From contig CAKZOF010000109.1 of the NCBI GenBank assembly GCA_937135995.1, positions 1 to 5,643 on the forward strand: a stretch of 5,643 nt of DNA. The letters are read 5' to 3'. The notes beneath the pieces were generated by a model that was not told the DNA's origin, searched no databases, and was given only the letters and a program-made list of their open reading frames with translations. Both the position numbers and the translations under genes were made by a program. The stretch comes from an uncultured Pyrinomonas sp. Its GTDB lineage: Bacteria; Acidobacteriota; Blastocatellia; Pyrinomonadales; Pyrinomonadaceae. Below are positions 1-5,643 of the stretch, in pieces. The stretch's first letter is position 1; every line of letters starts with the position of its first letter.

Positions 1-1127
1 TGCGTGTTGTGCGCAAACTCGGAACCGTCTCGCGCGCTGACCTTGTGCGTGCGACGCGTCTGAGTCCGCCGACCGTGTCGGCGCTTGTCGGAAGGTTGCT
101 TGAAGCCGGGTTGCTTGAAGAGCGAGGCGAAGGCGCTTCCAACGGGGGGCGAAAACCGCAGCTTTTGGGGTTCAACGCCGGATGCGGAGTAGTCGTCGGC
201 GCCAACATCGGCACTGGCTCTATTCAACTTGCCGTGGCGGACATGAACGGGCGCATCTTGCGAAAGCGGACCATCGAAGGGATCAGCGACGTGCGTCCGC
301 GCCCGTTGCTTCGTCGCTTGGCGACAGCGACGCGCAAGGTTTTGGACGCGCACGCCGAGGCACCGCTGTTTGCGGTTGCGGTTGGCGCGCCTGGTATGAC
401 CGACGTCGCGCGCGGCGTGGTGATCGAAGCGGCGAATTTGGAAGGCTGGACCGACGTCGATGTGCGGGCGATGCTGTGCGAGCAGCTCGGCGCGCCGATC
501 GTCGTCGACAACGACGTCAATCTCGCTGCGCTCGGCGAGCAATGGCGCGGGCGGGCGCGCGGCGTGCATAACTTCGTCTTTGTCTGGATGGATGCGGGCA
601 TCGGTGCTGGCATCATCATTGAAGACCGTCTTCATCGCGGTCACCGTTGGCATGCGGGCGAGATCAGTCACATCAACGTTGATTTTCGTGAGTGGGATGC
701 CGATTTCGGTGCCGCTGGGTATCTTGAATTCTATGTCGGCGCGGCACCGAGAGCGCGTCGGTCGCCGCGCGTCAAAGCCGTGGGTACACTCGGCGAAGAG
801 GATGTACTGCGGCTCGGGGCCGCCGTTGCCAACATCGCGACCGTTCTCGATCCGGAGATGATCATCTTCGGCGGACGCTTGATCGCATCGGCACCCGAGT
901 TGCTGCCGCGTCTGCAGCGGATCGCGTCGCGCATTGCGCAGAACTGTCCGGCGCTCGTTTTGACGGAACTCGGCGAAGAGGCTGCTTTGATGGGCAGCGT
1001 CAGACTTGCGCTCGAACGCGCTAACGAATCCCTGTACGAGGCGTTGGCGCAAAGTTTCACGAAATTGGATCGGATTGATTGGCGTGAAGGAGTCAGCTCC
1101 CGCGCCGCCGTCCTTGGGAGGGCATAG
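1..1127 (+). CDS. ROK-family transcriptional regulator, 5' end outside window
   Basis: Probable sugar-responsive repressor/activator acting on DNA in the cytoplasm. The reading frame is open to the left edge (first whole codon at 3). A GTG at 9 would cut into the first helix of the DNA-binding domain, so the true start is probably upstream; residues below count from that GTG. Residues 1-45 form a winged helix-turn-helix ('SRADLVRATRLSPPTVS', then 'LLEAGLLEE'). Residues 58-335 are the ROK sugar-kinase-like fold: degenerate phosphate loop 'GANIGTGSI' (62-72, Asn66 where active kinases have Asp), 'VDNDVNLAALGE' (166-177, catalytic-type Asp169), 'AGIGAGIII' and 'AGEISH' (His221). The usual Cys-rich zinc motif is replaced by 'ADFGAAGYLE' (231-240), and the next segment looks about 30 residues short. 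The stop lies 2 bases before the receptor ATG, so the two are very likely co-transcribed. Family assignment is strong; the ligand is unknown. Confidence 0.9.
   Translation, partial: RVVRKLGTVSRADLVRATRLSPPTVSALVGRLLEAGLLEERGEGASNGGRKPQLLGFNAGCGVVVGANIGTGSIQLAVADMNGRILRKRTIEGISDVRPRPLLRRLATATRKVLDAHAEAPLFAVAVGAPGMTDVARGVVIEAANLEGWTDVDVRAMLCEQLGAPIVVDNDVNLAALGEQWRGRARGVHNFVFVWMDAGIGAGIIIEDRLHRGHRWHAGEISHINVDFREWDADFGAAGYLEFYVGAAPRARRSPRVKAVGTLGEEDVLRLGAAVANIATVLDPEMIIFGGRLIASAPELLPRLQRIASRIAQNCPALVLTELGEEAALMGSVRLALERANESLYEALAQSFTKLDRIDWREGVSSRAAVLGRA
1116..1122 (+). promoter_or_regulatory. Ribosome binding site for the TonB-dependent receptor
   Basis: GGGAGGG sits 7 bases before the ATG at 1130 and inside the last codons of the ROK gene. 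It supports that ATG as the receptor start and suggests translational coupling: ribosomes ending at TAG 1125-1127 are already at the next start. Confidence 0.75.
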
Positions 1128-1129
1128 AG

Positions 1130-4063
1130 ATGTTTGCGCTGAAATGTGACCGAAGCGAAGCCGTTTCGCGACTGCTCTTCGTTTTGTCGTTCTACCTCGC
1201 GGGCCAATTCCTGATCTACGCGCAATCGCAGGCGCTCAACGGGCAGATCGAAGGCACCGTCAGAGACGTCAACGGCGCTGCCGTCGTCGGCGCGAGAGTC
1301 GTCGTCGCGAACACGCAGACGGGCGCCGCGCGCACGCTTCAGACCGACGAGAACGGCTTCTACCGCGCGCCGCTGCTGCCGCTCGGAAACTATCGTCTCG
1401 AAGTCGAAGCTTCGGGCTTCAAACGACTCGTGCGTGAAGGGATCACGCTTGCTGCCGGGCAGACGGCGACCGTGGATATGACGCTCGAGCCGGGCGGCGT
1501 CACCGAAACGGTCACCGTCAGCAGCGACGCACCGATCGCCGATCCGGCCAAGATCGATCTGGGGCGTGTCATCAACGAACGCGAGGTGGCCAACCTTCCG
1601 TTGGTTTCGCGCAACCTGTACAACTTCGCGTTGCTTCAAGCGAACGTCGTCGGGCGGCCCAATGTCGAATTCGGCGTGCCGCGCATCAGCGCCAACGGTT
1701 ATGCGCGGCGGATCAACTACCAACTCGATGGCAACTACAACACGCAATCGGACCGAGCTGGAATTAGATTGATGCCGATCTCGGAAGTCTTTATCGGCGA
1801 AGTTCAAGTCGTGACGAACGGCTTCGCCCCGGAGTTCGGCAACACGCCCGGAGTGGTCTTCAATGCGGTGACGCGCGCCGGAACGAACGAGTATCGCGGC
1901 ACGGTCGGATACCGCTTCCGGCGTACGCCGTTCTCATCGCGCCCCTTCTTCTCTGATCCGACCAAGCCGAAGCCGGAGACGAAAGTCGATGATTACACGG
2001 CGGCGTTGGGCGGCCCCATCATCCGCGACCGTTGGCACTTCTACGCGGGATTCGAGCGCGTCATGCGCGATCTAGCGGGCGAGCCGCAGCGCGTCATCAC
2101 GATCAGCAAGGCGGACCAAGCGGCGTTGATCGCCGCTGGCGTCAGTCCGAACGCTTTCCCGAACTCGATCCCGGCTTCGCAGAAGGTCAACTTCTTCATC
2201 GTCCGAACGGATGCGCAACTGACGGACAAGCATCGCCTCGTCGGGCGCTTCAATCTGTTCCGCAACACGTCGCCGAACAACATCGCTGGCGGCACGACGA
2301 CGCTCGAGCGGAGCATAGATTTCATTGACCGCGCTGATTCAGTCGGATTGCAGCTTGTTTCGACCTTTTCGCCTCTCGTCCTCAATGAACTACGTTATCA
2401 GTACGCGCGGCGCAAATCCGAGAACTTGCCAAACAAAAACTCCGGCAGCGGCCCTTCGATTTTGATCTCGGGTATCGCGGCCTTCGGTGCGCCGGAGAAC
2501 GCCAACACGATCGCGCCGCTCGAGGTATCGAACCAATTGCTCGACAACGTGACGATCACGCGCGGCCTGCACACGATCAAGTTCGGTGCCGGCTTCAACC
2601 GCGTTCGTCAGACGCAGCGTGCGGGCGTGTTCGCGCGTTATACCTTCCCATCGATCGCAGCCTATGTGGCGGCAAAGAGCGGGGCGAATCCTTTCAGCTA
2701 CACGCAGTACACAGAAACGCTCGGCGATCCAAGCATCACCGTTCCAGCGACCTTTTATCAAGCCTTCGTCCAGGACGATTGGAAAGCGACGTCGCGTTTG
2801 AAGATCAACTACGGCGTGCGCTATGACCTTTACGACGTGCCGGACGGCGACCCGAACGCGCCGCTCGAATTTTCGCGCCGCTTCCGCACGGACAAGAACA
2901 ACTTCGCGCCGCGGCTCGGCATCGCCTATGCTTTGCGCGAAGGGCGTCTTCCGACCGTCTTGCGCGCGAGCGCTGGACTTTACTACGAGCAACCGTGGCT
3001 CGACATCTATCGGCGCGCGTTGCAGAGCAACGGCAATCCGCGCTTCGTCACTTTCGTCGTCGGCCCGAGCGGTGTGGGTGCGCCACGTTTTCCGAACACG
3101 CTCGGTTCGCTTCCGCCGGGAACGACGTTGCCGCGCCAGAGCATCGAAGCCGTCTCGCCCGATTACGAAAACCTCGTCGCTTTTCACACAAACTTGCAGT
3201 TGGAACAGGCGCTGTCGCCGAATCTTTCGTTGACCGTCGGCTTTATCAACTCGCGCGGGACGCACTTGCCCGTCTATCGCAACATCAATCCGATCAATCC
3301 GATCGGATTTTTGGCCGACGGTCGCCCTGTGTTCAGCACCACGGTGAGTCCGACGACGCGCCTCTATCCGCAGTTCAACAACGTTCTCATGGTGGAATCG
3401 GTCGGCACGTCGAACTACACGGCGGGTACGCTTTCGCTCAACAAGCGTTTCTCGTCTGGCTACCAGTTCAGCGCGAACTACACCTACTCGCACGCGATCG
3501 ACGACGCTCCGGAGCAGAACCTCGTTGCCGCGACAAGTTACGTGCTGTCCGATCCGACGAACCGGCGCCGCGATCGCGGGAACGCTTTCGCCGATCAGCG
3601 TCACACGTTCGTCCTGAGTTTCGTCGGGCGACCGACTTTCAATCTCGAGAGCGGATTCTGGCGGAGCGTCCTTAACGACAACCAACTGGGGATCATCGCA
3701 ACGGCCAACAGCGGCGAAACCTTCAACATCACGACGGGGCGCGATTTGAACCAGGACGGTTTTGGCGCGGCCGGCAACGCCGATCGGCCGCTCTTCATCG
3801 GGCGCAACACGGGGCGCACGCCGCGCCAGTTCAACGTCGATCTCCGCTACACGCGCTTCGTGCGCTTCAGCGAGCGTTTCAATTTGGAGGTCTTCGGCGA
3901 ATTCATCAACGTCTTCAACATCAACAGCATCGTTTCGGTCAACGGCGTGGTGCCGACGAATCCCGATGGGAGCTTGACCGGACCGTTGCCCGATTTTACA
4001 AAGCGGAATCCGGTCGGAACCGATAGCCGACAGTTCCAACTCGGCTTCAAGTTCAATTTCTAA
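1130..4063 (+). CDS. TonB-dependent receptor, Oar-like, with carboxypeptidase-regulatory-like domain
   Basis: Complete 977-residue outer-membrane protein, probably an energy-driven importer of a substrate too large or scarce for porins. Residues 1-31 or 1-35 form a signal peptide (Lys/Arg-containing start, hydrophobic stretch about 15-30, cleavage near 'YAQSQA'). Residues 37-120 are a carboxypeptidase-regulatory-like beta-sandwich ('GQIEGTVRDVNGAAVVGARV' through 'GNYRLEVEASGF'); this is a binding/structural domain, not a peptidase. 'TETVTVSS' (125-132) resembles a TonB box. The plug covers about 125-250 ('NLPLVSRNLYNF', 'YQLDGNYNTQ', 'NGFAPEFGNTPGVVFNAVTRAGTN'). The rest is a 22-strand-type barrel rich in alternating aromatic/polar strands, ending in 'RQFQLGFKFNF' with the C-terminal Phe expected of a BAM-recognised signal. 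The length suits Oar-like receptors of Acidobacteriota. ATG 1130 is preceded by a strong GGGAGGG. No SusD-like gene follows. Family is firm; the substrate cannot be read from sequence, and an adhesion/secretion role like that of some Oar proteins is possible. Confidence 0.93.
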   Translation: MFALKCDRSEAVSRLLFVLSFYLAGQFLIYAQSQALNGQIEGTVRDVNGAAVVGARVVVANTQTGAARTLQTDENGFYRAPLLPLGNYRLEVEASGFKRLVREGITLAAGQTATVDMTLEPGGVTETVTVSSDAPIADPAKIDLGRVINEREVANLPLVSRNLYNFALLQANVVGRPNVEFGVPRISANGYARRINYQLDGNYNTQSDRAGIRLMPISEVFIGEVQVVTNGFAPEFGNTPGVVFNAVTRAGTNEYRGTVGYRFRRTPFSSRPFFSDPTKPKPETKVDDYTAALGGPIIRDRWHFYAGFERVMRDLAGEPQRVITISKADQAALIAAGVSPNAFPNSIPASQKVNFFIVRTDAQLTDKHRLVGRFNLFRNTSPNNIAGGTTTLERSIDFIDRADSVGLQLVSTFSPLVLNELRYQYARRKSENLPNKNSGSGPSILISGIAAFGAPENANTIAPLEVSNQLLDNVTITRGLHTIKFGAGFNRVRQTQRAGVFARYTFPSIAAYVAAKSGANPFSYTQYTETLGDPSITVPATFYQAFVQDDWKATSRLKINYGVRYDLYDVPDGDPNAPLEFSRRFRTDKNNFAPRLGIAYALREGRLPTVLRASAGLYYEQPWLDIYRRALQSNGNPRFVTFVVGPSGVGAPRFPNTLGSLPPGTTLPRQSIEAVSPDYENLVAFHTNLQLEQALSPNLSLTVGFINSRGTHLPVYRNINPINPIGFLADGRPVFSTTVSPTTRLYPQFNNVLMVESVGTSNYTAGTLSLNKRFSSGYQFSANYTYSHAIDDAPEQNLVAATSYVLSDPTNRRRDRGNAFADQRHTFVLSFVGRPTFNLESGFWRSVLNDNQLGIIATANSGETFNITTGRDLNQDGFGAAGNADRPLFIGRNTGRTPRQFNVDLRYTRFVRFSERFNLEVFGEFINVFNINSIVSVNGVVPTNPDGSLTGPLPDFTKRNPVGTDSRQFQLGFKFNF

Positions 4064-4068
4064 ACTTT

Positions 4069-4134
4069 CTCCGCCGACGCGCGCCGGACTCCTCGGGAAG
4101 AGGCGCGTCTCGTGGGGCCGTTGCGTCGCCGGAG
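4069..4134 (+). repeat. Long imperfect inverted repeat between receptor and small membrane gene
   Basis: CTCCGCCGACGC (4069-4080) pairs with GCGTCGCCGGAG (4123-4134) in 11 of 12 positions, the one mismatch being C4074/C4129. Inside it GCGCC (4081-4085) can pair with GGCGC (4102-4106), stacking directly on the outer stem. A different fold is also possible: GACGCGC (4076-4082) with GCGCGTC (4103-4109), a perfect 7-bp stem that uses the same 5' bases and so excludes the outer stem. The element begins 5 bases after the receptor stop and ends 6 bases before the GAGGGGAG of the next gene. No T-run follows either stem, so a classic intrinsic terminator is unlikely; an mRNA-stabilising or expression-tuning structure is more plausible. 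Pairings were found by eye, without energy calculation. Confidence 0.55.
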
Positions 4135-4140
4135 TGGATC

Positions 4141-4148
4141 GAGGGGAG
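4141..4148 (+). promoter_or_regulatory. Ribosome binding site for the small membrane protein
   Basis: GAGGGGAG just before ATG 4150; the GAGG core leaves 5 bases to the start. This purine-rich tract is the main reason, with codon use and protein character, for believing the 42-codon frame is translated. It lies 6 bases past the end of the inverted repeat. Confidence 0.6.
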
Positions 4149-4149
4149 A

Positions 4150-4278
4150 ATGGTTGATCCGCAGTTTGAAAACGACCGAGAAGAAGCTCGTTGGCGTCGC
4201 GTTTACATCGGCGTCGTCGTTTACACGGCGGCGCTGATCGGCGCGCTCTGGCTCTTTTCAGCCGCCTTCTCGCGCTAA
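4150..4278 (+). CDS. Small single-span membrane protein preceding the symporter
   Basis: A 42-residue protein, ATG 4150 to TAA 4276-4278, not recognised as a named family. Residues 1-19 are charged (starts 'MVDPQFENDREEARWRRVY'); residues 20-40 are a hydrophobic helix with small residues and aromatic ends; the C-terminus is 'SR'. The Arg-Trp-Arg-Arg cluster before the helix predicts N-terminus in the cytoplasm and C-terminus in the periplasm. There is no signal-peptidase or lipobox site. Codon choice (GTC, GGC, CTC, GCG) matches the neighbours. It lies 86 bases after the receptor and 59 before the symporter, same strand, with a good ribosome site. Known SSS transporters can have a small membrane gene directly upstream (YjcH before ActP, YhdT before PanF), though those are about twice as long. 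An auxiliary subunit of the symporter is therefore the favoured but unproven role. Confidence 0.7.
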   Translation: MVDPQFENDREEARWRRVYIGVVVYTAALIGALWLFSAAFSR

Positions 4279-4283
4279 GGGCC

Positions 4284-4305
4284 AGCTGCGCTTCAACGCA
4301 AAGCT
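4284..4305 (+). other. Weak hairpin between small gene and symporter
   Basis: AGCTGCG (4284-4290) can pair with CGC (4297-4299) and AGCT (4302-4305), leaving a 6-base loop and a 2-base bulge (4300-4301). It is in the 59-base gap, upstream of the symporter's ribosome site. It has no T-run and is short, so chance is possible. Nothing else was seen in this gap apart from the ribosome site. Confidence 0.25.
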
Positions 4306-4320
4306 CGGCGATTTGTCGGC

Positions 4321-4326
4321 AGGGAG
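4321..4326 (+). promoter_or_regulatory. Ribosome binding site for the sodium:solute symporter
   Basis: AGGGAG lies 11 bases before ATG 4338, slightly longer spacing than usual. An in-frame TAA at 4332-4334 excludes any start further upstream, so ATG 4338 is the earliest possible and best start. Confidence 0.6.
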
Positions 4327-4337
4327 TTCGATAAAGA

Positions 4338-5643
4338 ATGAGGTTGATCGATTGGGCGGTGGTCGCCGCCTATCTCGTCTACGTCGTCTGGGATGGCGTG
4401 CGGCTTTCGAAGCACAGCGGCAAGGTCGAAGGTTATTTCCTCGCCGACCGAAGTTTGCCTTGGTGGGCTGTCGGTCTTTCGGTGATGGCGACGCAGTTAT
4501 CGGCGATCACGCTCGTCGGCACGACCGGGCAGGCGTTCGCCGACGGCATGCGCTTCATCCAGTTCTACTACGGACTGCCATTTGCGATGGTGATCCTCTG
4601 CATGACGGCGGTGCCGTTCTTCTACCGCGCCAAGGTCTTCACGGCCTACGAGTATCTGGAACGCCGCTTCGATGCGCGCACGCGCACGCTGACCAGTTTC
4701 TTCTTTCTCCTGTCGCGCGGTTTGGGCGTCGGCGTGATCATCGCCGCGCCGTCCGTCATCCTTTCGATCGTGCTCGGTTGGAGCGAAGCAGCGACCGTCT
4801 TCGCCATGGGCTTGACGACGACCCTTTACACGATGGCGGGCGGCGTGCAGGCCGTCACGTGGACCGATGTCAAGCAGATGGTCATCATCTTCGTCGGTCT
4901 GGGCGTATGTCTTTTCGTCATCCTGTCGAAGTTCCCGGCGGGCGTAGCCTTCACGGATGCGCTTCATCTGGCGGGCGCGACGGGGCGCCTGACGACCGTG
5001 GACGCGCGGTTTAGTTTGCAGGAGAGTTACACGCTCTGGTCCGGCCTGATCGGCGGACTCTTCTTGATGCTCTCCTATTTCGGTTGCGATCAGAGCCAAG
5101 TGCAAAGGTATCTGACGGCGCGTTCGGTGAACGAAGGGCGCACGTCGCTCCTGATGAGCGCCTTCATCAAGATCCCTATGCAGTTCCTCATTCTGCTCAT
5201 CGGCGTGCTGGTCTTCGTCTTTTATCTATTCGAGCGTCCGCCGCTCATTTTCAATCGCGTCGAGGCGCGACGCCTCGAACAGAGAGCGTTCACCGATGCG
5301 CAGCAGTTGAGCGCGGAATACGAAGCGGCTCATGCAGCGCGCGAACGGGCGGCCATCGAATATGTACGCGCCATGCGCGATGCTTCGTCATCCGAGGCGG
5401 ACCAAGCTAGGCGAGGCTATCTGGAGGCCGAGCGTGCGTTTGAAGAGGTGCGCAAAAAGGGGCTCGAGACGGTTCGACGCGAAAGCGGTAATCGTAATTT
5501 CACCGATGTCAACTACGTCTTTCCGACTTTCGTCGTTCAGTACATGCCGGTGGGCGTCGTCGGGTTGATCATCGCAGCGATCTTCGCCGCAGCGATGTCG
5601 AGCATTTCGGCGGAATTGAACGCGCTCGCGACCGCCTCGGTGA
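4338..5643 (+). CDS. Sodium:solute symporter (SSS/SLC5 family), 3' end outside window
   Basis: First 435 codons of an inner-membrane transporter that uses the Na+ gradient to import a small solute. No stop is met before the window edge; relatives are often 500-600 residues, so roughly a hundred or more are missing. Family marks: '[25 protein letters not shown]' region (43-67, the first core helix), the SSS signature '[13 protein letters not shown]' (168-180), '[14 protein letters not shown]' (250-263) and '[18 protein letters not shown]' (417-434). By alignment from memory with PutP and vSGLT, the Na2 sodium site would be Ala51, Leu54, Ala418, Ser421 and Ser422, so sodium coupling looks intact; PutP Asp55 corresponds to Gln53. 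About nine hydrophobic helices are visible. A charged insertion occupies about 299-390. It lies after the small membrane gene in what looks like one transcription unit with the receptor and ROK regulator. Substrate is not determinable; a sugar or sugar acid is favoured by context only. Confidence 0.93.
   Translation, partial: MRLIDWAVVAAYLVYVVWDGVRLSKHSGKVEGYFLADRSLPWWAVGLSVMATQLSAITLVGTTGQAFADGMRFIQFYYGLPFAMVILCMTAVPFFYRAKVFTAYEYLERRFDARTRTLTSFFFLLSRGLGVGVIIAAPSVILSIVLGWSEAATVFAMGLTTTLYTMAGGVQAVTWTDVKQMVIIFVGLGVCLFVILSKFPAGVAFTDALHLAGATGRLTTVDARFSLQESYTLWSGLIGGLFLMLSYFGCDQSQVQRYLTARSVNEGRTSLLMSAFIKIPMQFLILLIGVLVFVFYLFERPPLIFNRVEARRLEQRAFTDAQQLSAEYEAAHAARERAAIEYVRAMRDASSSEADQARRGYLEAERAFEEVRKKGLETVRRESGNRNFTDVNYVFPTFVVQYMPVGVVGLIIAAIFAAAMSSISAELNALATASV
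5232..5507 (+). other. Charged, probably coiled-coil insertion in the symporter loop
   Basis: Codons 299-390 of the symporter encode about 90 hydrophilic residues between the hydrophobic helix ending 'LVFVFYLF' and the next ending at '[13 protein letters not shown]'. Residues 307-384 are rich in Glu, Arg, Ala and Lys, with almost no proline or glycine and repeated small/hydrophobic spacing ('RRLEQRAF', '[17 protein letters not shown]', '[14 protein letters not shown]'), which suggests a long amphipathic helix or hairpin. PutP and vSGLT have only a short loop here. I recall comparable charged insertions in some Bacteroidota/Acidobacteriota SSS proteins, so it is probably a subfamily trait, not an error; the frame and codon use continue unbroken. 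Confidence 0.6.

Noticed and set aside
9..11. GTG as the true start of the ROK gene
   Set aside because: The frame remains open to the window edge and a start here would truncate the first helix of the winged helix-turn-helix; a start left of the window is more likely.
731..1807. Minus-strand frame of 358 codons across the ROK-receptor junction
   Set aside because: Low-complexity Arg/Ser/Asp-rich translation, no domain, fully opposite two well-supported genes.
3284..3301. Two tandem copies of ATCAATCCG inside the receptor
   Set aside because: Encodes a short Ile-Asn-Pro repeat in a barrel loop; only two units, most simply chance or local duplication without clear function.
2390..4039. Long open frame of 549 codons on the minus strand opposite the receptor
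   Set aside because: It lies wholly antisense to a clearly real receptor gene. Its translation is an Arg/Asp/Val-rich string with no recognisable domain, typical of the antisense frame of GC-rich codons.
4076..4109. Intrinsic transcription terminator after the receptor gene
   Set aside because: The GC-rich stem is followed by TCTCGTGGGG, not a T-run, and downstream genes look co-transcribed. Kept only as part of the inverted-repeat element.
4313..5014. Plus-strand frame of 233 codons over the small gene-symporter gap and symporter start
   Set aside because: Arg/His/Asp-rich shadow of the symporter in another frame; the true frame from 4338 gives unmistakable SSS motifs.
4497..5105. Minus-strand frame of 202 codons opposite the symporter
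   Set aside because: Charged, domain-free translation opposite a membrane protein gene; an expected antisense artefact.

Overview
The window looks like a piece of a fairly GC-rich chromosome (about 60% G+C by eye) from a Gram-negative bacterium. The large gene in the middle is an Oar-like TonB-dependent receptor with an N-terminal carboxypeptidase-regulatory-like domain and the plug motif 'NLPLVSRN'. Such receptors are strongly expanded in Acidobacteriota, so an acidobacterium (for example the Blastocatellia/Pyrinomonadaceae side of the phylum) is the best guess. This is an inference from protein style, not a taxonomic proof.

Layout, all on the + strand. Positions 1-1127: a ROK-family transcriptional regulator whose first residues lie left of the window. 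Positions 1130-4063: a complete 977-residue outer-membrane TonB-dependent receptor, starting 2 bases after the regulator's stop. Positions 4064-4149: an 86-base intergenic spacer almost filled by a long imperfect inverted repeat (4069-4134). Positions 4150-4278: a 42-codon gene for a single-span membrane protein. Positions 4338-5643: the first 435 codons of a sodium:solute symporter (SSS/SLC5 family), running off the right edge and carrying a long charged, probably coiled-coil, insertion. No rRNA, tRNA, CRISPR array or mobile element was seen, and no convincing minus-strand gene.

The genes read as one nutrient-uptake operon. The receptor would bring a substrate across the outer membrane using TonB energy. 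The symporter would carry it, or a breakdown product, across the inner membrane with Na+. The ROK protein would act as the ligand-responsive switch. ROK regulators usually sense sugars or sugar phosphates, so a carbohydrate is the likeliest substrate, but nothing here identifies which one. No SusD-like partner lies next to the receptor.

The points most worth a second look are the tiny membrane protein placed just before the symporter, the ROK protein that has lost all three zinc-binding cysteines and part of the following segment, the competing hairpins between receptor and small gene, and the charged loop inserted in the symporter.
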